From positions 17,026-81,025 of the forward strand of contig JAEZXR010000137.1 of NCBI GenBank assembly GCA_023419605.1: a DNA stretch of 64,000 nt. Reading direction: 5' to 3'. This DNA comes from Bacillota bacterium (GTDB lineage Bacteria > Bacillota > Clostridia > Acetivibrionales > JAEZXR01). The notes beneath the pieces are model-generated. The model saw only the letters and a program-made list of their open reading frames with translations, was not told the DNA's origin and made no database searches. This document shows positions 27,639-37,373 of the stretch, piece after piece; position 1 is the first letter of the stretch, and every line of letters begins with the position of its first letter. A program made the translations under genes and the position numbers.

Positions 27639-29264
27639 ATGATGTCAACAAAATCGAAGAAATATCTTTCTCTCTGTGCAGCAGGTATTATGGCTCTTTC
27701 AATGCTTACCGGCTGTAGCAGCAGCAAGAACGGTCCGGCAGCCACTCCTGCGGCAAAGCAGGAGGATACGACGCCGGTTACACTTGAATGGCTGGCTTAT
27801 CAGTCGGTGGCACAGCCAAGTATGGATTCGGAAATCGTTAAAAAGGTTCAGGAAAAATTCAATGTAAAATTCAATTTTTGGTATGTAGATGACCAGAAAT
27901 GGGATGATGTCCTGAATATCAAACTGGCTTCCGGTGAAATACCGGATGTCTGGAGACTAAAAAACAAATCAAACCTGAAAAAATATGTCAACCAGGGGGT
28001 GGTTGGAGAGGTATCCAAGGACACCATCACAAAATACGCGCCGAATTATATGAAAATGGTTGATCAGTATGACCCCGACAAAACCATGTGGCGATTGACG
28101 ACGTATGACGGTAAAAACTATGGATTTACCGGTGTTGGAGCCGGACAGTACCCTGCGGTGATCGGTTGGAGACTGGATTGGCTCAATAATGTAGGAATTA
28201 CAAAGGTCCCGGAGACGATAGATGAATTTCAGGATGCATTTTATAAATTTACCAACAATGACCCGGATAAGAACGGAAAGAAGGATACCTACGGCCTTTC
28301 CAATACAACCATCCCTGCTATCATGGGAGCTTTCGGCGCACCGGCTTTCCTACCTACGGACTTTAAAGGGTCCCCGATGCCAAACCTCGGCTGGACGCTG
28401 AATGACAAGGGGTTGCCTGTGATTAATGCCATACAGCCGGAAATGAAGGAGGCTTTGACACTGCTTCAGAAATGGTATAAGGATGGGGTGATTGATCCTG
28501 AATTCCTTACAGGTGAAAACAAAGGCGGATACTGGGCCCTTTCCCAGGATTTTATGAATGGCAGAATCGGCATACAGGGGAATGCTTCCTATTATCACTG
28601 GGCTCCGCCTCTTTCAGCCAATGACCAGGGCGGTAACATATACGTTGAATGGAAAAAGATTAAATCCGATATAGAGTTTGGAAAAACCTATACACTGGGT
28701 AAGGCCCCTGTAGGTCCCAAAGGCAAATCAGGACAGCTGGCGGGTGAAAACTTTGCAGAATCCATGGTATTCTCCTCCAAGTGCATAAAGGAAGATAGAA
28801 AAGTGCAGACAATCCTTAAAATGCTGGATACTCTATCCACCGATCAGGATTACTACATGACGGCATTATATGGCCAAAAGGGTACAGACTACAACCTTAA
28901 CGCCGACGGCTCCATAGTAAGCCTCATAAAGACCACGCAAGACGGCTTTACAAAGGGAATCAACGTATTCAATTTCATGCAGATCGTACCGGATATTTCA
29001 AAGAAATTAAAAGCGCCGCAATATGAATTCGGCGACAAGTACAAGGTAAAAGGCTATACGTCGGTTTCAATACCGGCTACCGACGCATACTCAAAGAGCT
29101 ATTCGAGCTTGCAGAAGCTTACCGTCGAAACATATTTTAAAATCATTACCGGGGAAAAAAGTGCCGACTACTTCGATGAGTTTGTTAAGACCTTCAATGC
29201 AAATGGGGGAGGTGAACTTACAAAGCAAACACAAGACGAGTGGAGCAGGCTCATGACTAAATAA
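27639..29264 (+). CDS. Extracellular sugar-binding lipoprotein of an ABC importer
   Basis: A 541-residue lipoprotein with lipobox LTGC (Cys26) and Ser/Lys-rich linker. It opens the mature fold with VTLEWLAYQ and contains the calcium-loop-like NDPDKNGKKDTYG (about 210), common in this subfamily. AAGGAGG precedes two adjacent ATG codons (27639 and 27642); either may be used. It serves the permeases directly upstream. The secreted PL8 lyase before the operon suggests the importer takes up unsaturated oligosaccharides made by that enzyme. Confidence 0.92.
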   Translation: MMSTKSKKYLSLCAAGIMALSMLTGCSSSKNGPAATPAAKQEDTTPVTLEWLAYQSVAQPSMDSEIVKKVQEKFNVKFNFWYVDDQKWDDVLNIKLASGEIPDVWRLKNKSNLKKYVNQGVVGEVSKDTITKYAPNYMKMVDQYDPDKTMWRLTTYDGKNYGFTGVGAGQYPAVIGWRLDWLNNVGITKVPETIDEFQDAFYKFTNNDPDKNGKKDTYGLSNTTIPAIMGAFGAPAFLPTDFKGSPMPNLGWTLNDKGLPVINAIQPEMKEALTLLQKWYKDGVIDPEFLTGENKGGYWALSQDFMNGRIGIQGNASYYHWAPPLSANDQGGNIYVEWKKIKSDIEFGKTYTLGKAPVGPKGKSGQLAGENFAESMVFSSKCIKEDRKVQTILKMLDTLSTDQDYYMTALYGQKGTDYNLNADGSIVSLIKTTQDGFTKGINVFNFMQIVPDISKKLKAPQYEFGDKYKVKGYTSVSIPATDAYSKSYSSLQKLTVETYFKIITGEKSADYFDEFVKTFNANGGGELTKQTQDEWSRLMTK

Positions 29265-29277
29265 TAAGGCCCATGGA

Positions 29278-29330
29278 GAATAGAGTATCGGTAAATGTAA
29301 GGTTTGCCGATATTCTGTTTTCTTTTTCCC
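29278..29330 (+). terminator. Intrinsic terminator after the binding lipoprotein
   Basis: TATCGGTAAA pairs with TTTGCCGATA (one wobble), extended by AGAATA/TATTCT, and is followed by GTTTTCTTTTT. It separates the importer from the downstream regulator, which likely has partial read-through or its own promoter. Confidence 0.7.
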
Positions 29331-29520
29331 TGATAAAGAAATTGTGGTTTTCAATTTCCTTATCAGGAGGATTGTAAAGGGCCTGCCCTTGCCGTTTCAG
29401 GAGGGCGCTCCGGAGCGGGGGCGTTTTGTTCTTATGGACTTTTTAATATTCATAACGGATTGCATTTTTGATACAATTAAAAAAGATGTAGTATTTTGTA
29501 TAAAAATGGAGGAAATTTTA

Positions 29521-31827
29521 ATGAAGCTTCCCATACGGCTAAATACAATTTTTGCAAGAATGTTCCTGTTCAATGTGATTATGATAATACTTGCAACATT
29601 AATACCCCAAACCGTTTTCTTCAATTATTTTTACAAAAGCTATGAAAAGGATACAAAAACCCATAACTACAAAAATGCAGTAGATATTAAAAACAACCTT
29701 GATGATACGATCCTGGAAAAGGTTGTGAATTTGCCTAACTTATATTTTTCTCACCTGCACAGCAATGACGATTTCATATTTCCCCTTGAAAATAATATAC
29801 GGAACTCGCACTCCAGGATTTTGAGCCTTAGTCAGAAAATTAACGATGTTCATACTTCGATGGAATTTTTGGATTCCATCGATATTTTCTATAAAGAGGG
29901 AAATTTGCTTTTCATAGACTCCAGCATCTATTTTTTGGATGATATTTCCACAGGCAACCGTTATGCCTACGAGTGGATTTCCAAATACAGGAATATCGGG
30001 TCCGACGCAGCATGGTATACCAATGAAAGGATTACTAACGGTTATGAACGCAACGTTATATCCTATAAGAGGAACATTCCGTATAATGCCGGCGCTGGTG
30101 AGAGCCAGGCAATTGTCGTGCTGAATTTAAAACAGTCGGCAGTAAACAAGTTTGTGAAGGGTCTTGATTCGGATCAGGAAGACTACAGGATGATTGTTAA
30201 CGGCGATGATGGAAAAATTGTTGCCCATCCTGATCACAGCCGGATTGGAATGGATATTTCGGAGGATGAACTGGGGAAGGCAGTGCTTCAATCGGAAAAT
30301 GGGGGAACCAAAGATGTGAAATATGACGGGAAGCTTATGACCGTTTCCTATGTCAAGTCCGGCTATAACAACTGGAGATATGTATCTGTGGTTTCTATCG
30401 ATGCCATCTATAGCAAAAACCGCCAGATGGCCATCTACATGCTGGTTGTATGCGGCGTGCTGTTTATTGTAAATGTAGCCATGTCCTTCGTATTTACAAA
30501 AGGTGCATACAGGCCCTTTCGGCACATTGTTGAGAAGGTTGTCCGCATATCCGGGGTGTTTTACGGAAATGAAAGCATTATTAAGGAAAATGAATATAGA
30601 TTGCTGGACAGAACATTTAACAATCTGGCAGAAAATATTGACTTCCTCAATGAAAAATTAGAGGCCAATAAACCGATAATTCACCATAATGCTGTTTCCA
30701 GGCTTATCCGGGGAGATTTACGGCTGGACGGCATGAAAGATATAGAAAGCCTTATGGGACAAAGCTACAGTAGAAATTACATTTTTTCCTTTATAATCAA
30801 GATACAGACAGAGGAAAGCCTCGGCTTTGAAAATCGAATGCTTGTTAACTACACCATCATTGGTAATTTGAAATCTTCCGCGGAGGGAGTTCATATTGAA
30901 AGCATTTCGGAAGACGATAAAACCATAGTAGGCTTTGTAAACTTTGATACTCCGGACCAAAGGCAGCGCATTTTGGATGAAATGCATGAAAATGTGGCGG
31001 CTGTAATAAAGACACGGTTTGTCTTTTGCATTGGCAGAACTTATGCAAAGGAAGAGGATGCCATATCGAAATCCTATGCAGAGGCGTGCGAATGTCAAAA
31101 ATATATGTATTTTATGCCGCAAAAATGCAGGATCGCCCGTGAAGAACTGCTGGTATCCAAAAATGGAGATTCCAAAAGGCATATGAAGCTTTTGGGAAAA
31201 CTTGAGGATTCCCTGAGAGGAAATAATGAAAATGACTTTTACAATATCATTGCTTCCATGGTAGAGGAGATGCAGACAGGCCAATATCATATCGATTACT
31301 GCGTTTATATACTCAATTGCATTGTATCTACAGTTAAAACGGCATTGATCAGTCTGGATATGGACGAGATGGAAACCTTTGGATATTATTTGAGGAAGCA
31401 TATGGAGGAACTGAATACCATTGATGAATTCAGGAACTGGATGAACGGGGTATTTAAAGTAGTCTCCCAAAACAGGCAAAATGAGAACAGATCCATAATT
31501 AATGAAGCGTTGGCTTCAAAAATCAAGAGATATATCGATGAAAATATATACAATGATTTATCCCTTGAAAGTATAAGTAGTGCCTTGAATATCAGTCCTT
31601 ACTATTTAAGCAGGAATTTTAAAGTGTTGATGGGAATGAATTTCTCTGAATATATGACGGAAAAGAAGATGATATGTGCGGAGAAGCTTTTGCTTGAATC
31701 AAAGCTGACTGTTAAGGAAATTGCTCAAAAGCTTGGGTATAACAGCATACAGCATTTTATTAAAATATTTAAGGCAAAGTATGCCTTAACGCCGAAGGAA
31801 TACCAAAAAATGAAGTCCGGCCGGTAA
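29521..31827 (+). CDS. Membrane-anchored AraC-family transcription regulator
   Basis: A 768-residue regulator: first helix at about 11-37, extracellular sensor region, second helix at about 302-323, cytoplasmic linker and C-terminal AraC domain at about 665-768 (LSLESISSALNISPYYLSRNF; LGYNSIQHFIKIFKAKYALTP). GGAGG before the ATG at 29521 decides the start; the open frame extends upstream but lacks protein character. It follows the importer and PL8 genes and is the likely sensor-activator for them. It is the third regulator of this architecture in the window. Confidence 0.9.
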   Translation: MKLPIRLNTIFARMFLFNVIMIILATLIPQTVFFNYFYKSYEKDTKTHNYKNAVDIKNNLDDTILEKVVNLPNLYFSHLHSNDDFIFPLENNIRNSHSRILSLSQKINDVHTSMEFLDSIDIFYKEGNLLFIDSSIYFLDDISTGNRYAYEWISKYRNIGSDAAWYTNERITNGYERNVISYKRNIPYNAGAGESQAIVVLNLKQSAVNKFVKGLDSDQEDYRMIVNGDDGKIVAHPDHSRIGMDISEDELGKAVLQSENGGTKDVKYDGKLMTVSYVKSGYNNWRYVSVVSIDAIYSKNRQMAIYMLVVCGVLFIVNVAMSFVFTKGAYRPFRHIVEKVVRISGVFYGNESIIKENEYRLLDRTFNNLAENIDFLNEKLEANKPIIHHNAVSRLIRGDLRLDGMKDIESLMGQSYSRNYIFSFIIKIQTEESLGFENRMLVNYTIIGNLKSSAEGVHIESISEDDKTIVGFVNFDTPDQRQRILDEMHENVAAVIKTRFVFCIGRTYAKEEDAISKSYAEACECQKYMYFMPQKCRIAREELLVSKNGDSKRHMKLLGKLEDSLRGNNENDFYNIIASMVEEMQTGQYHIDYCVYILNCIVSTVKTALISLDMDEMETFGYYLRKHMEELNTIDEFRNWMNGVFKVVSQNRQNENRSIINEALASKIKRYIDENIYNDLSLESISSALNISPYYLSRNFKVLMGMNFSEYMTEKKMICAEKLLLESKLTVKEIAQKLGYNSIQHFIKIFKAKYALTPKEYQKMKSGR

Positions 31828-31936
31828 TGTACCGGGAAGTGTCCAATCGCACCGTCTTGACCTAAAACCTTTGTGTAAAATCGCCAAAATATTATTTGAA
31901 TTTTAGAGTAAACTATAAAAAATGTACAAATAAATA

Positions 31937-32011
31937 TTGACAGGACATGACTAACATGCTAGCATAAGATATACGCAACTAACATGTTAGTTTAGTTTTC
32001 TAACATGTTAG
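31937..32011 (+). promoter_or_regulatory. Promoter with three CTAACATG-type palindromic operators
   Basis: TTGACA (31937-31942) and TAGCAT (31960-31965) are 17 bp apart. Three copies of a 12-bp palindrome follow or overlap: CTAACATGCTAG at 31951-31962 (one mismatch), CTAACATGTTAG at 31979-31990 and again at 32000-32011. The first covers the -10 region, which fits repression. The best local candidate to bind them is the GntR regulator encoded at 36577; the TetR protein at 37534 is an alternative. Confidence 0.7.
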
Positions 32012-32052
32012 TTATACGTGTCATATAATTATTAAATAGGAGGGGTTTTTGT

Positions 32053-33402
32053 ATGGATGCTGTTAATGTCGTTATTGGTATCATTATGGTCCTGTCATTC
32101 TTTGGTTTGGTTTGGTACTGTGTAAAGGGCTATAACCTCATGGTGGGATTCTTCGTTATGTCTGTGCTATGGACAGCATTTGCACTCATTGGAAATTCAC
32201 TTTCACCAAACTCAGCCATGGAGGGAAAATCCGTAGTTGACGTTCTTACGAATGTCTTTCAAACGGGTCCCGAAAACTATGGTAAATCAATTCTCGTTAA
32301 TGTCTTCTTTGGCGCGTTCTTTGGAAGAATATTGATTGACACGGGAATTGCAGCAACGTTAATTCGTAAGGTGGTAGAACTTGGCGGAGACAAACCCAGA
32401 GTCACCATGTCACTTTTATGCATTGTTACGGCAGTTATTTTTACCTCCATGACAGGAATCGGACCGGTTATTTCCATTGCCGTGATTGTATTGCCTATCA
32501 TGCTTTCCCTTGGCATTCCCTCCCCGGTCGCCATGTTCTCTTTCATGGGTTCCATCATGGCAGGGATTTTTGGAAACATCGTGAACTTCAAGCAGTATCA
32601 GGCGATTTTTGCCACAGCAAATCCCAGCTATGCAAGTTATGACTATAATGCATACTTTACTTTTGGAATCATTGCTATGGTAGTTTCATTGGTCGTCGTA
32701 CTGATCGTGGCTAACTTCTCCATGAACAGGAAAAAGAAATCCTATGCATGGGCAGCGACCCCCGATGCGGCCAATACGGCGGACGCACCTGCGATTTCCT
32801 GGATTTCGGTTATTCTTCCGGTTGTGGGAGTCGTTGTATTTAAATTACCCATTATTTTCGGATTTATTTTTTCCGGTTTGTTCGCATTGATAACATGCAA
32901 TAAATTAAGAGGCGGTTTCTCCAATGTCAGCAGAATGCTTTCAAAGCAGTTTGCCGATGGAGCCATCGATGTAGCACCCATGGTAGGATTTTTGCTGACC
33001 TTGTCCATGTTTAATAACGCGGCGAATTATGCTTCACCTTATTTTAAAATTCTCATTGGCGGAGCAATGCCGACCGGTGCACTGATGCTGTGTATCATAT
33101 TTGCTGTTTTAACACCGCTGGGCTTCTTCCGCGGACCTATGAATCTGGTGGGATGCGGCGCGGCAATCCTGGCTGTGGTTGTATCGACGGCGGCCTGGCC
33201 GGTACAATTCCTGTACCCTTTATTTGCAGTTACAACGGTTGCGCCTCAGCATCTGGACGTTACCCAGTCATGGGTTGCATGGGGCTTTGGATATACTAAA
33301 GTCTCCACCAAGGATTATATGAAGATGTCCATACCGACAGGATGGATTATCGGTATCATTCTTTGTGCTATCGTGTTTATTATGTATGGCAGTCTGGTAT
33401 AA
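32053..33402 (+). CDS. Inner-membrane transporter, probably organic-anion permease
   Basis: A 449-residue protein with about 11-12 hydrophobic helices (GIIMVLSFFGLVWYCV at the start, IIGIILCAIVFIMYG at the end). Its layout resembles ion-transporter superfamily permeases for citrate, gluconate or other organic acids, but I do not recognise a diagnostic motif. AGGAGGGG precedes the ATG. It begins an operon with a hydantoinase/oxoprolinase-type protein, an HExxH protein and a GntR regulator, so it probably imports the substrate or a precursor for that pathway. Confidence 0.7.
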   Translation: MDAVNVVIGIIMVLSFFGLVWYCVKGYNLMVGFFVMSVLWTAFALIGNSLSPNSAMEGKSVVDVLTNVFQTGPENYGKSILVNVFFGAFFGRILIDTGIAATLIRKVVELGGDKPRVTMSLLCIVTAVIFTSMTGIGPVISIAVIVLPIMLSLGIPSPVAMFSFMGSIMAGIFGNIVNFKQYQAIFATANPSYASYDYNAYFTFGIIAMVVSLVVVLIVANFSMNRKKKSYAWAATPDAANTADAPAISWISVILPVVGVVVFKLPIIFGFIFSGLFALITCNKLRGGFSNVSRMLSKQFADGAIDVAPMVGFLLTLSMFNNAANYASPYFKILIGGAMPTGALMLCIIFAVLTPLGFFRGPMNLVGCGAAILAVVVSTAAWPVQFLYPLFAVTTVAPQHLDVTQSWVAWGFGYTKVSTKDYMKMSIPTGWIIGIILCAIVFIMYGSLV

Positions 33403-33424
33403 GTTAAAAGGATAAGATAACGGA

Positions 33425-33456
33425 AACCGGCTCCTGCATGTATGCAGGAGCCGGTT
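33425..33456 (+). other. Intercistronic stem-loop between transporter and HyuA-type gene
   Basis: A perfect 14-bp stem (AACCGGCTCCTGCA and complement) with a TGTA loop. Only GTTC follows, not a T-run, so full termination is unlikely. It could set the ratio between transporter and enzyme. Confidence 0.55.
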
Positions 33457-33501
33457 GTTCAAACAGTAGTGGATTTGACGAGAAAGAGGTGGAGTAGAAA
33501 A

Positions 33502-35634
33502 ATGGCTAAAATGGTTAGAATGGGTATCGATGTAGGGGGAACTCATACAAAGGCGGTTGCGATTAATAACGAAACCCATGAAATTATAGGAAAATCCTCG
33601 GTAAAGACCACTCATGATGATCCGAGAGGGGTGGCTGCCGGTGTTGTAAAGTGCTTCCAAAACTGCTTGAAGGAGAACAATATCAACCCGGAAGACGTGG
33701 TATTCGTTGCACATAGTACGACACAGGCAACCAATGCCCTTATTGAAGGGGATGTGGCGCAGGTAGGTATCATCGGTATGGCGAAAGGCGGACTGGAAGG
33801 CTTTTTAGCCAAAAGACAGACGAAATTGCAAAATATTGATTTGGGAAATAACAAAGAGATTAAAATTACCAATAATTTCATAAATACGAAGAAAATGACC
33901 CAAGAATCCGTGCAGCAGGTGATCGATGAGCTTAAAAAGCAGGGAGCGCAGGTCATTGTTCCGTCCATGGCCTTTGGCGTAGATAACGGCAGGCCGGAGA
34001 AAATGGTGTATGAAGAGGCGGAGAAAAAAGGCATGCCGACCACCATGGCCTCCGATATTACAAAATTGTACGGGCTGACCAGAAGGACAAGGACGGCAGC
34101 CATTAATGCCAGCATCCTTCCCAAGATGCTGGATACGGCCAACTCGACGGAAGGGTCTGTCAGGGAAGCCGGTGTTTATGTTCCTCTCATGATCATGCGG
34201 GGGGATGGCGGCGTTATGGAAATCAGTGAAATGAAGAAACGCCCGGTGCTGACCATGCTTTCGGGTCCGGCCGCTTCGGTTATGGGGTCCTTGATGTATC
34301 TCAGAGCCTCCAACGGTGTATATTTTGAAGTGGGAGGAACCACTACCAATATCGGTGTTATTAAAAACGGACGTCCCGCCATTGATTATTCCATCGTGGG
34401 CGGTCATCCAACCTATATCAATTCTCTGGATGTGCGGGTTCTGGGCGTGGCGGGAGGCTCCATGGTCCGTGCCAATAAGAACGGAATCGTGGACGTGGGG
34501 CCAAGATCTGCGCATATTGCCGGGTTGGATTATTCGGTATTTTCAGATCCGGAGAAAATCAAAAAGCCCCAGGTGGAATTCTTCTCTCCAAAGCCGGGAG
34601 ACCCCGCAGATTATGTTTCCATTCGGATGGAAAATGGAGAGCGGGTTACCATTACCAATTCCTGCGCGGCGAATGTACTGGGACTGGTGAAGCCCGAGCA
34701 TTTCTCCTATGGAAATGTAGAAGCTGCCAGAAAAGCCATGCAGGCACTGGCCGATTATTGCGGAACTACAGTGGAAGATATTGCAAAGCAGATTATGGAA
34801 AAGGCCTATGCAAAAATCGAGCCGGTCATCCTGTTCCTTGCAGAAAAGTATAAATTGGAGAAAGATCAGATTTCGCTGGTGGGTGTTGGAGGCGGTGCCG
34901 CATCCCTGATAGTGTATTTCTCGGAAAAAATGGGACTCAAATACAGTATTCCTGAGAATGCGGAGGTTATCTCCTCCATCGGGGTAGCGCTAGCCATGGT
35001 AAGGGACGTTGTGGAGCGTATCATTCCTTCTCCTTCAAAAGAGGATATCAATTCCATTAAGATGGAAGCTATGAACAAAGCCATTGAAAGTGGAGCAACG
35101 CCGGAAAGCGTGGAAATTCATATTGATATTGATCCACAAACCTCCAAGGTAACGGCCATTGCTACGGGTTCCACCGAAGTAAAAACCACGGATCTTTTAA
35201 AGGAATGCGGCGAAGATGAGTTGAAAGCCCTGGCTGCGAAGGACATGCGTATTTCCGTCGAGCAGACGCGCCTGCTGGAAAAAACCCAGTATGTTCACAT
35301 CTTTGGCGAAAAGCTGGAGAAAGAAGGCGAAGCCGGTGCAATACGTATCCTGGACAACAAGGGATTCATCAAGGTGCAAAGAGGAAGTGCCGTCGCCGTC
35401 AAGACAACGGCAGGAGAGTACCTGAATGCGGTGAAAAAGCTGTGGGAGAGCATGGCTGTTTATCAGACGGAGCTCATAGCCAGGCCGGATTATTATCTGT
35501 GCATAGGCGCCCGTGTGTTGGATTTTACGGCATCCAATTTCGAGCAGTTGGAGCTGTTGATGGACATTGAAGTTTCCACGCTGGAACCGGACATGGAAAT
35601 CCTTGTTGTAGCGGCCAATGTGAAACAGAGCTAG
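33502..35634 (+). CDS. Hydantoinase/oxoprolinase (HyuA-type) family protein
   Basis: A 710-residue protein. The N-terminus has the ASKHA-type phosphate loop MGIDVGGTHTKAVAI, followed by the HyuA N-terminal pattern VAHSTTQATNALIEG. The middle carries FEVGGTTTNIGVI and VAGGSMVRA, and the C-terminal part GVGGGAASL. Relatives act as ATP-dependent subunits that open cyclic amides (hydantoins, 5-oxoproline) or carboxylate ketones. No HyuB-type partner is visible next to it, so the reaction is uncertain. GAGGTGGAG precedes the ATG at 33502. It is co-directional with the transporter upstream and the HExxH and GntR genes downstream. Confidence 0.82.
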   Translation: MAKMVRMGIDVGGTHTKAVAINNETHEIIGKSSVKTTHDDPRGVAAGVVKCFQNCLKENNINPEDVVFVAHSTTQATNALIEGDVAQVGIIGMAKGGLEGFLAKRQTKLQNIDLGNNKEIKITNNFINTKKMTQESVQQVIDELKKQGAQVIVPSMAFGVDNGRPEKMVYEEAEKKGMPTTMASDITKLYGLTRRTRTAAINASILPKMLDTANSTEGSVREAGVYVPLMIMRGDGGVMEISEMKKRPVLTMLSGPAASVMGSLMYLRASNGVYFEVGGTTTNIGVIKNGRPAIDYSIVGGHPTYINSLDVRVLGVAGGSMVRANKNGIVDVGPRSAHIAGLDYSVFSDPEKIKKPQVEFFSPKPGDPADYVSIRMENGERVTITNSCAANVLGLVKPEHFSYGNVEAARKAMQALADYCGTTVEDIAKQIMEKAYAKIEPVILFLAEKYKLEKDQISLVGVGGGAASLIVYFSEKMGLKYSIPENAEVISSIGVALAMVRDVVERIIPSPSKEDINSIKMEAMNKAIESGATPESVEIHIDIDPQTSKVTAIATGSTEVKTTDLLKECGEDELKALAAKDMRISVEQTRLLEKTQYVHIFGEKLEKEGEAGAIRILDNKGFIKVQRGSAVAVKTTAGEYLNAVKKLWESMAVYQTELIARPDYYLCIGARVLDFTASNFEQLELLMDIEVSTLEPDMEILVVAANVKQS

Positions 35635-35885
35635 AGATCGGTTAAAATAGTACTTCCAATACTTTTTTATGCAAATCCGGATGGAGCTCAACGGATTCGT
35701 GCATCGTAAAGCCGCAGGAGCGTTGGCTGTACGGTGCCCAAATCAACCGTTGACGCTCCGGTTGTATATTGGATACGGAGCGCAGCTGCAGTGGCATGAA
35801 AAAGTTTTAGCGTTAGTTTATTTTGCCGGTCCAGGTCTTTTGGTTTTGCAATTCATTGTGCAAAACACAGGAAAACGGAGGGAGT

Positions 35886-36590
35886 ATGCAGAACGAAATC
35901 AAGTTGGGAGAGATGATTCATAATTTGCTGCAGGTAGATGATGAAACCTGGGGATGGTATGCATTTTCCAGAGAAATCCTAAACCGACGCATACTGCCGG
36001 ATAAAAAAACAGAGATGATTGCAAAAGCGATAGCTTGCGGTAAAGCCCATGCACAGCGGATTATTCATGAATATGGGTGTAGAAACCCGCATACCGTTGC
36101 TGAAAAATTGAAGTTGAAAATTGAGTTTCAGGACACTGTGATATCGGGAACACGTATCCTGTTTGCCTGCTATACGCCGCCCGATAGAATAGAAATCATA
36201 AAGGAACCTGTGACCCGGGCCATTCAGCTGATTTCGAAGGAAGCTCCGATTCTGGTTGAACTTTTCCGGCAAAATGATATAATAGATACTATCCTGGGAC
36301 ATGAAATTTTTCATTTTGTAGAAGATCAATTTGAAGAGGAAATCTATACACGAAATGAGAAAATACTGTTATGGAATTTGATGGGCTTAAAGAATTATTC
36401 TACGATACGGGCCTTGAGTGAAATCGGAGCAATGGCATTCACAAAAGAATTGAACGGGTTGAAATATTCTCCTTTCATTTTGGATATTCTTTTGTATTTT
36501 GGTTATGACTCTTCCGGCGCCGGGAAAATCTATCGTGACGTTTTAGGAATGAGTTCAGGAAGGTGTAGAGAAACAGTTGAAAATCATTAA
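35886..36590 (+). CDS. Putative HExxH zinc protein of unknown role
   Basis: A 234-residue soluble protein with a single HExxH motif at His139-Glu140-His143 (GHEIFHFVED) and a later SEIGAMAF segment that could supply the third metal ligand. The general layout recalls ImmA/IrrE-type metallopeptidases, but I do not recognise a specific family. GGAGGGAG before the ATG at 35886 fixes the start. Its end overlaps the GntR gene by 14 bp, so the two are translationally linked and belong to the HyuA operon. Alternatively it may be a non-proteolytic metal hydrolase in the same pathway. Confidence 0.6.
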   Translation: MQNEIKLGEMIHNLLQVDDETWGWYAFSREILNRRILPDKKTEMIAKAIACGKAHAQRIIHEYGCRNPHTVAEKLKLKIEFQDTVISGTRILFACYTPPDRIEIIKEPVTRAIQLISKEAPILVELFRQNDIIDTILGHEIFHFVEDQFEEEIYTRNEKILLWNLMGLKNYSTIRALSEIGAMAFTKELNGLKYSPFILDILLYFGYDSSGAGKIYRDVLGMSSGRCRETVENH

Positions 36591-37266
36591 TAATAATTCT
36601 TTGAATGATGTAACGTATAATAAAATCAGGGAAGATATCATGAACATGACGCTGGAACCGGGAATGGATGTCAGCGTGCAGAAGCTTTCCGAACGCTACG
36701 GGGTCAGCAGAACGCCGGTACGTGAAGCCGTAGTCCGCCTTCAACAGTCGGGATTGGTGGAAATCTACCCGCAGCGAAAAACCGTAGTATCCAAAATTGA
36801 TTTGCAAAGAGTGCGTGAGGAGTGGTTTATCCGGACTTCACTGGAATCTGCCGTGGTGGATGAATTCATCCGAAAATGCAGCGAGCTGGTGGCGGATACC
36901 ATGCAGGAACTGATCAGCAAGCAAAAAAAATATATGGCGAAAGAGCATTTCAGAGATTTTTATTGTAAGGATAATCGTTTTCACCAGCTTATTTTTGAGA
37001 CGGCAGGAGAGGAGCTTTCCTGGTTTACCATTGAAGACGTCGCCTCCCATTATAATCGTATCCGTCTGTTGTACGGCAAGATGAGGGGCGGGGATCAATC
37101 TGACATTGATAAACATGAAAAAATGGTTGCGGCAACCCGCAAGCGGGATGTGGAAGCCATGCGCAAGGTGGTTATGGAGCACTCCAATAACCTGCTGGAG
37201 CAGGTAAAAAGCATGTCGAAGCAATATCCGCATTTTTTTCAGGGGAATTCAACGATGCAAATATAG
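36577..37266 (+). CDS. GntR-family regulator, FadR/FCD subfamily
   Basis: A 229-residue protein with an N-terminal winged helix (VSVQKLSERYGVSRTPVREAVVRL) and an all-helical FCD effector domain at about 85-225. The FCD domain shows the metal/carboxylate-binding His pattern (DNRFHQLIF, KHEKMVAA, EHSNNLL), typical for sensors of small organic acids. The TTG start is supported by AGGTG upstream and by coupling to the preceding gene. It most likely represses the operon starting at 32053 through the palindromes at 31951-32011. Confidence 0.88.
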   Translation: MKIINNNSLNDVTYNKIREDIMNMTLEPGMDVSVQKLSERYGVSRTPVREAVVRLQQSGLVEIYPQRKTVVSKIDLQRVREEWFIRTSLESAVVDEFIRKCSELVADTMQELISKQKKYMAKEHFRDFYCKDNRFHQLIFETAGEELSWFTIEDVASHYNRIRLLYGKMRGGDQSDIDKHEKMVAATRKRDVEAMRKVVMEHSNNLLEQVKSMSKQYPHFFQGNSTMQI

Positions 37267-37332
37267 ATAGGGATTTGCTCATTTAAGCGGATAGCATAGA
37301 GAATAACTGAATAAAAAGTAGTAATAAAAGCG

Positions 37333-37373
37333 AGGAAGAGTTGTCATTGTGAAGCGAATGACGATTCTTCCTT
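37333..37373 (+). terminator. Hairpin after the GntR gene
   Basis: GGAAGAGTTGTCATT pairs with AATGACGATTCTTCC with two mismatches. It ends in CTTG rather than a clear T-run, so it is a probable but weak terminator between the GntR and TetR genes. Confidence 0.5.

Noticed and set aside
30718..31479. 253-codon open frame on the minus strand
   Set aside because: It lies wholly within the membrane AraC gene, lacks a ribosome site and its peptide is biased in His, Ile and Phe, as expected of an antisense shadow.
33805..34515. 236-codon open frame on the minus strand
   Set aside because: Antisense to the HyuA-type gene and rich in His, Arg and Asn; no start signal.
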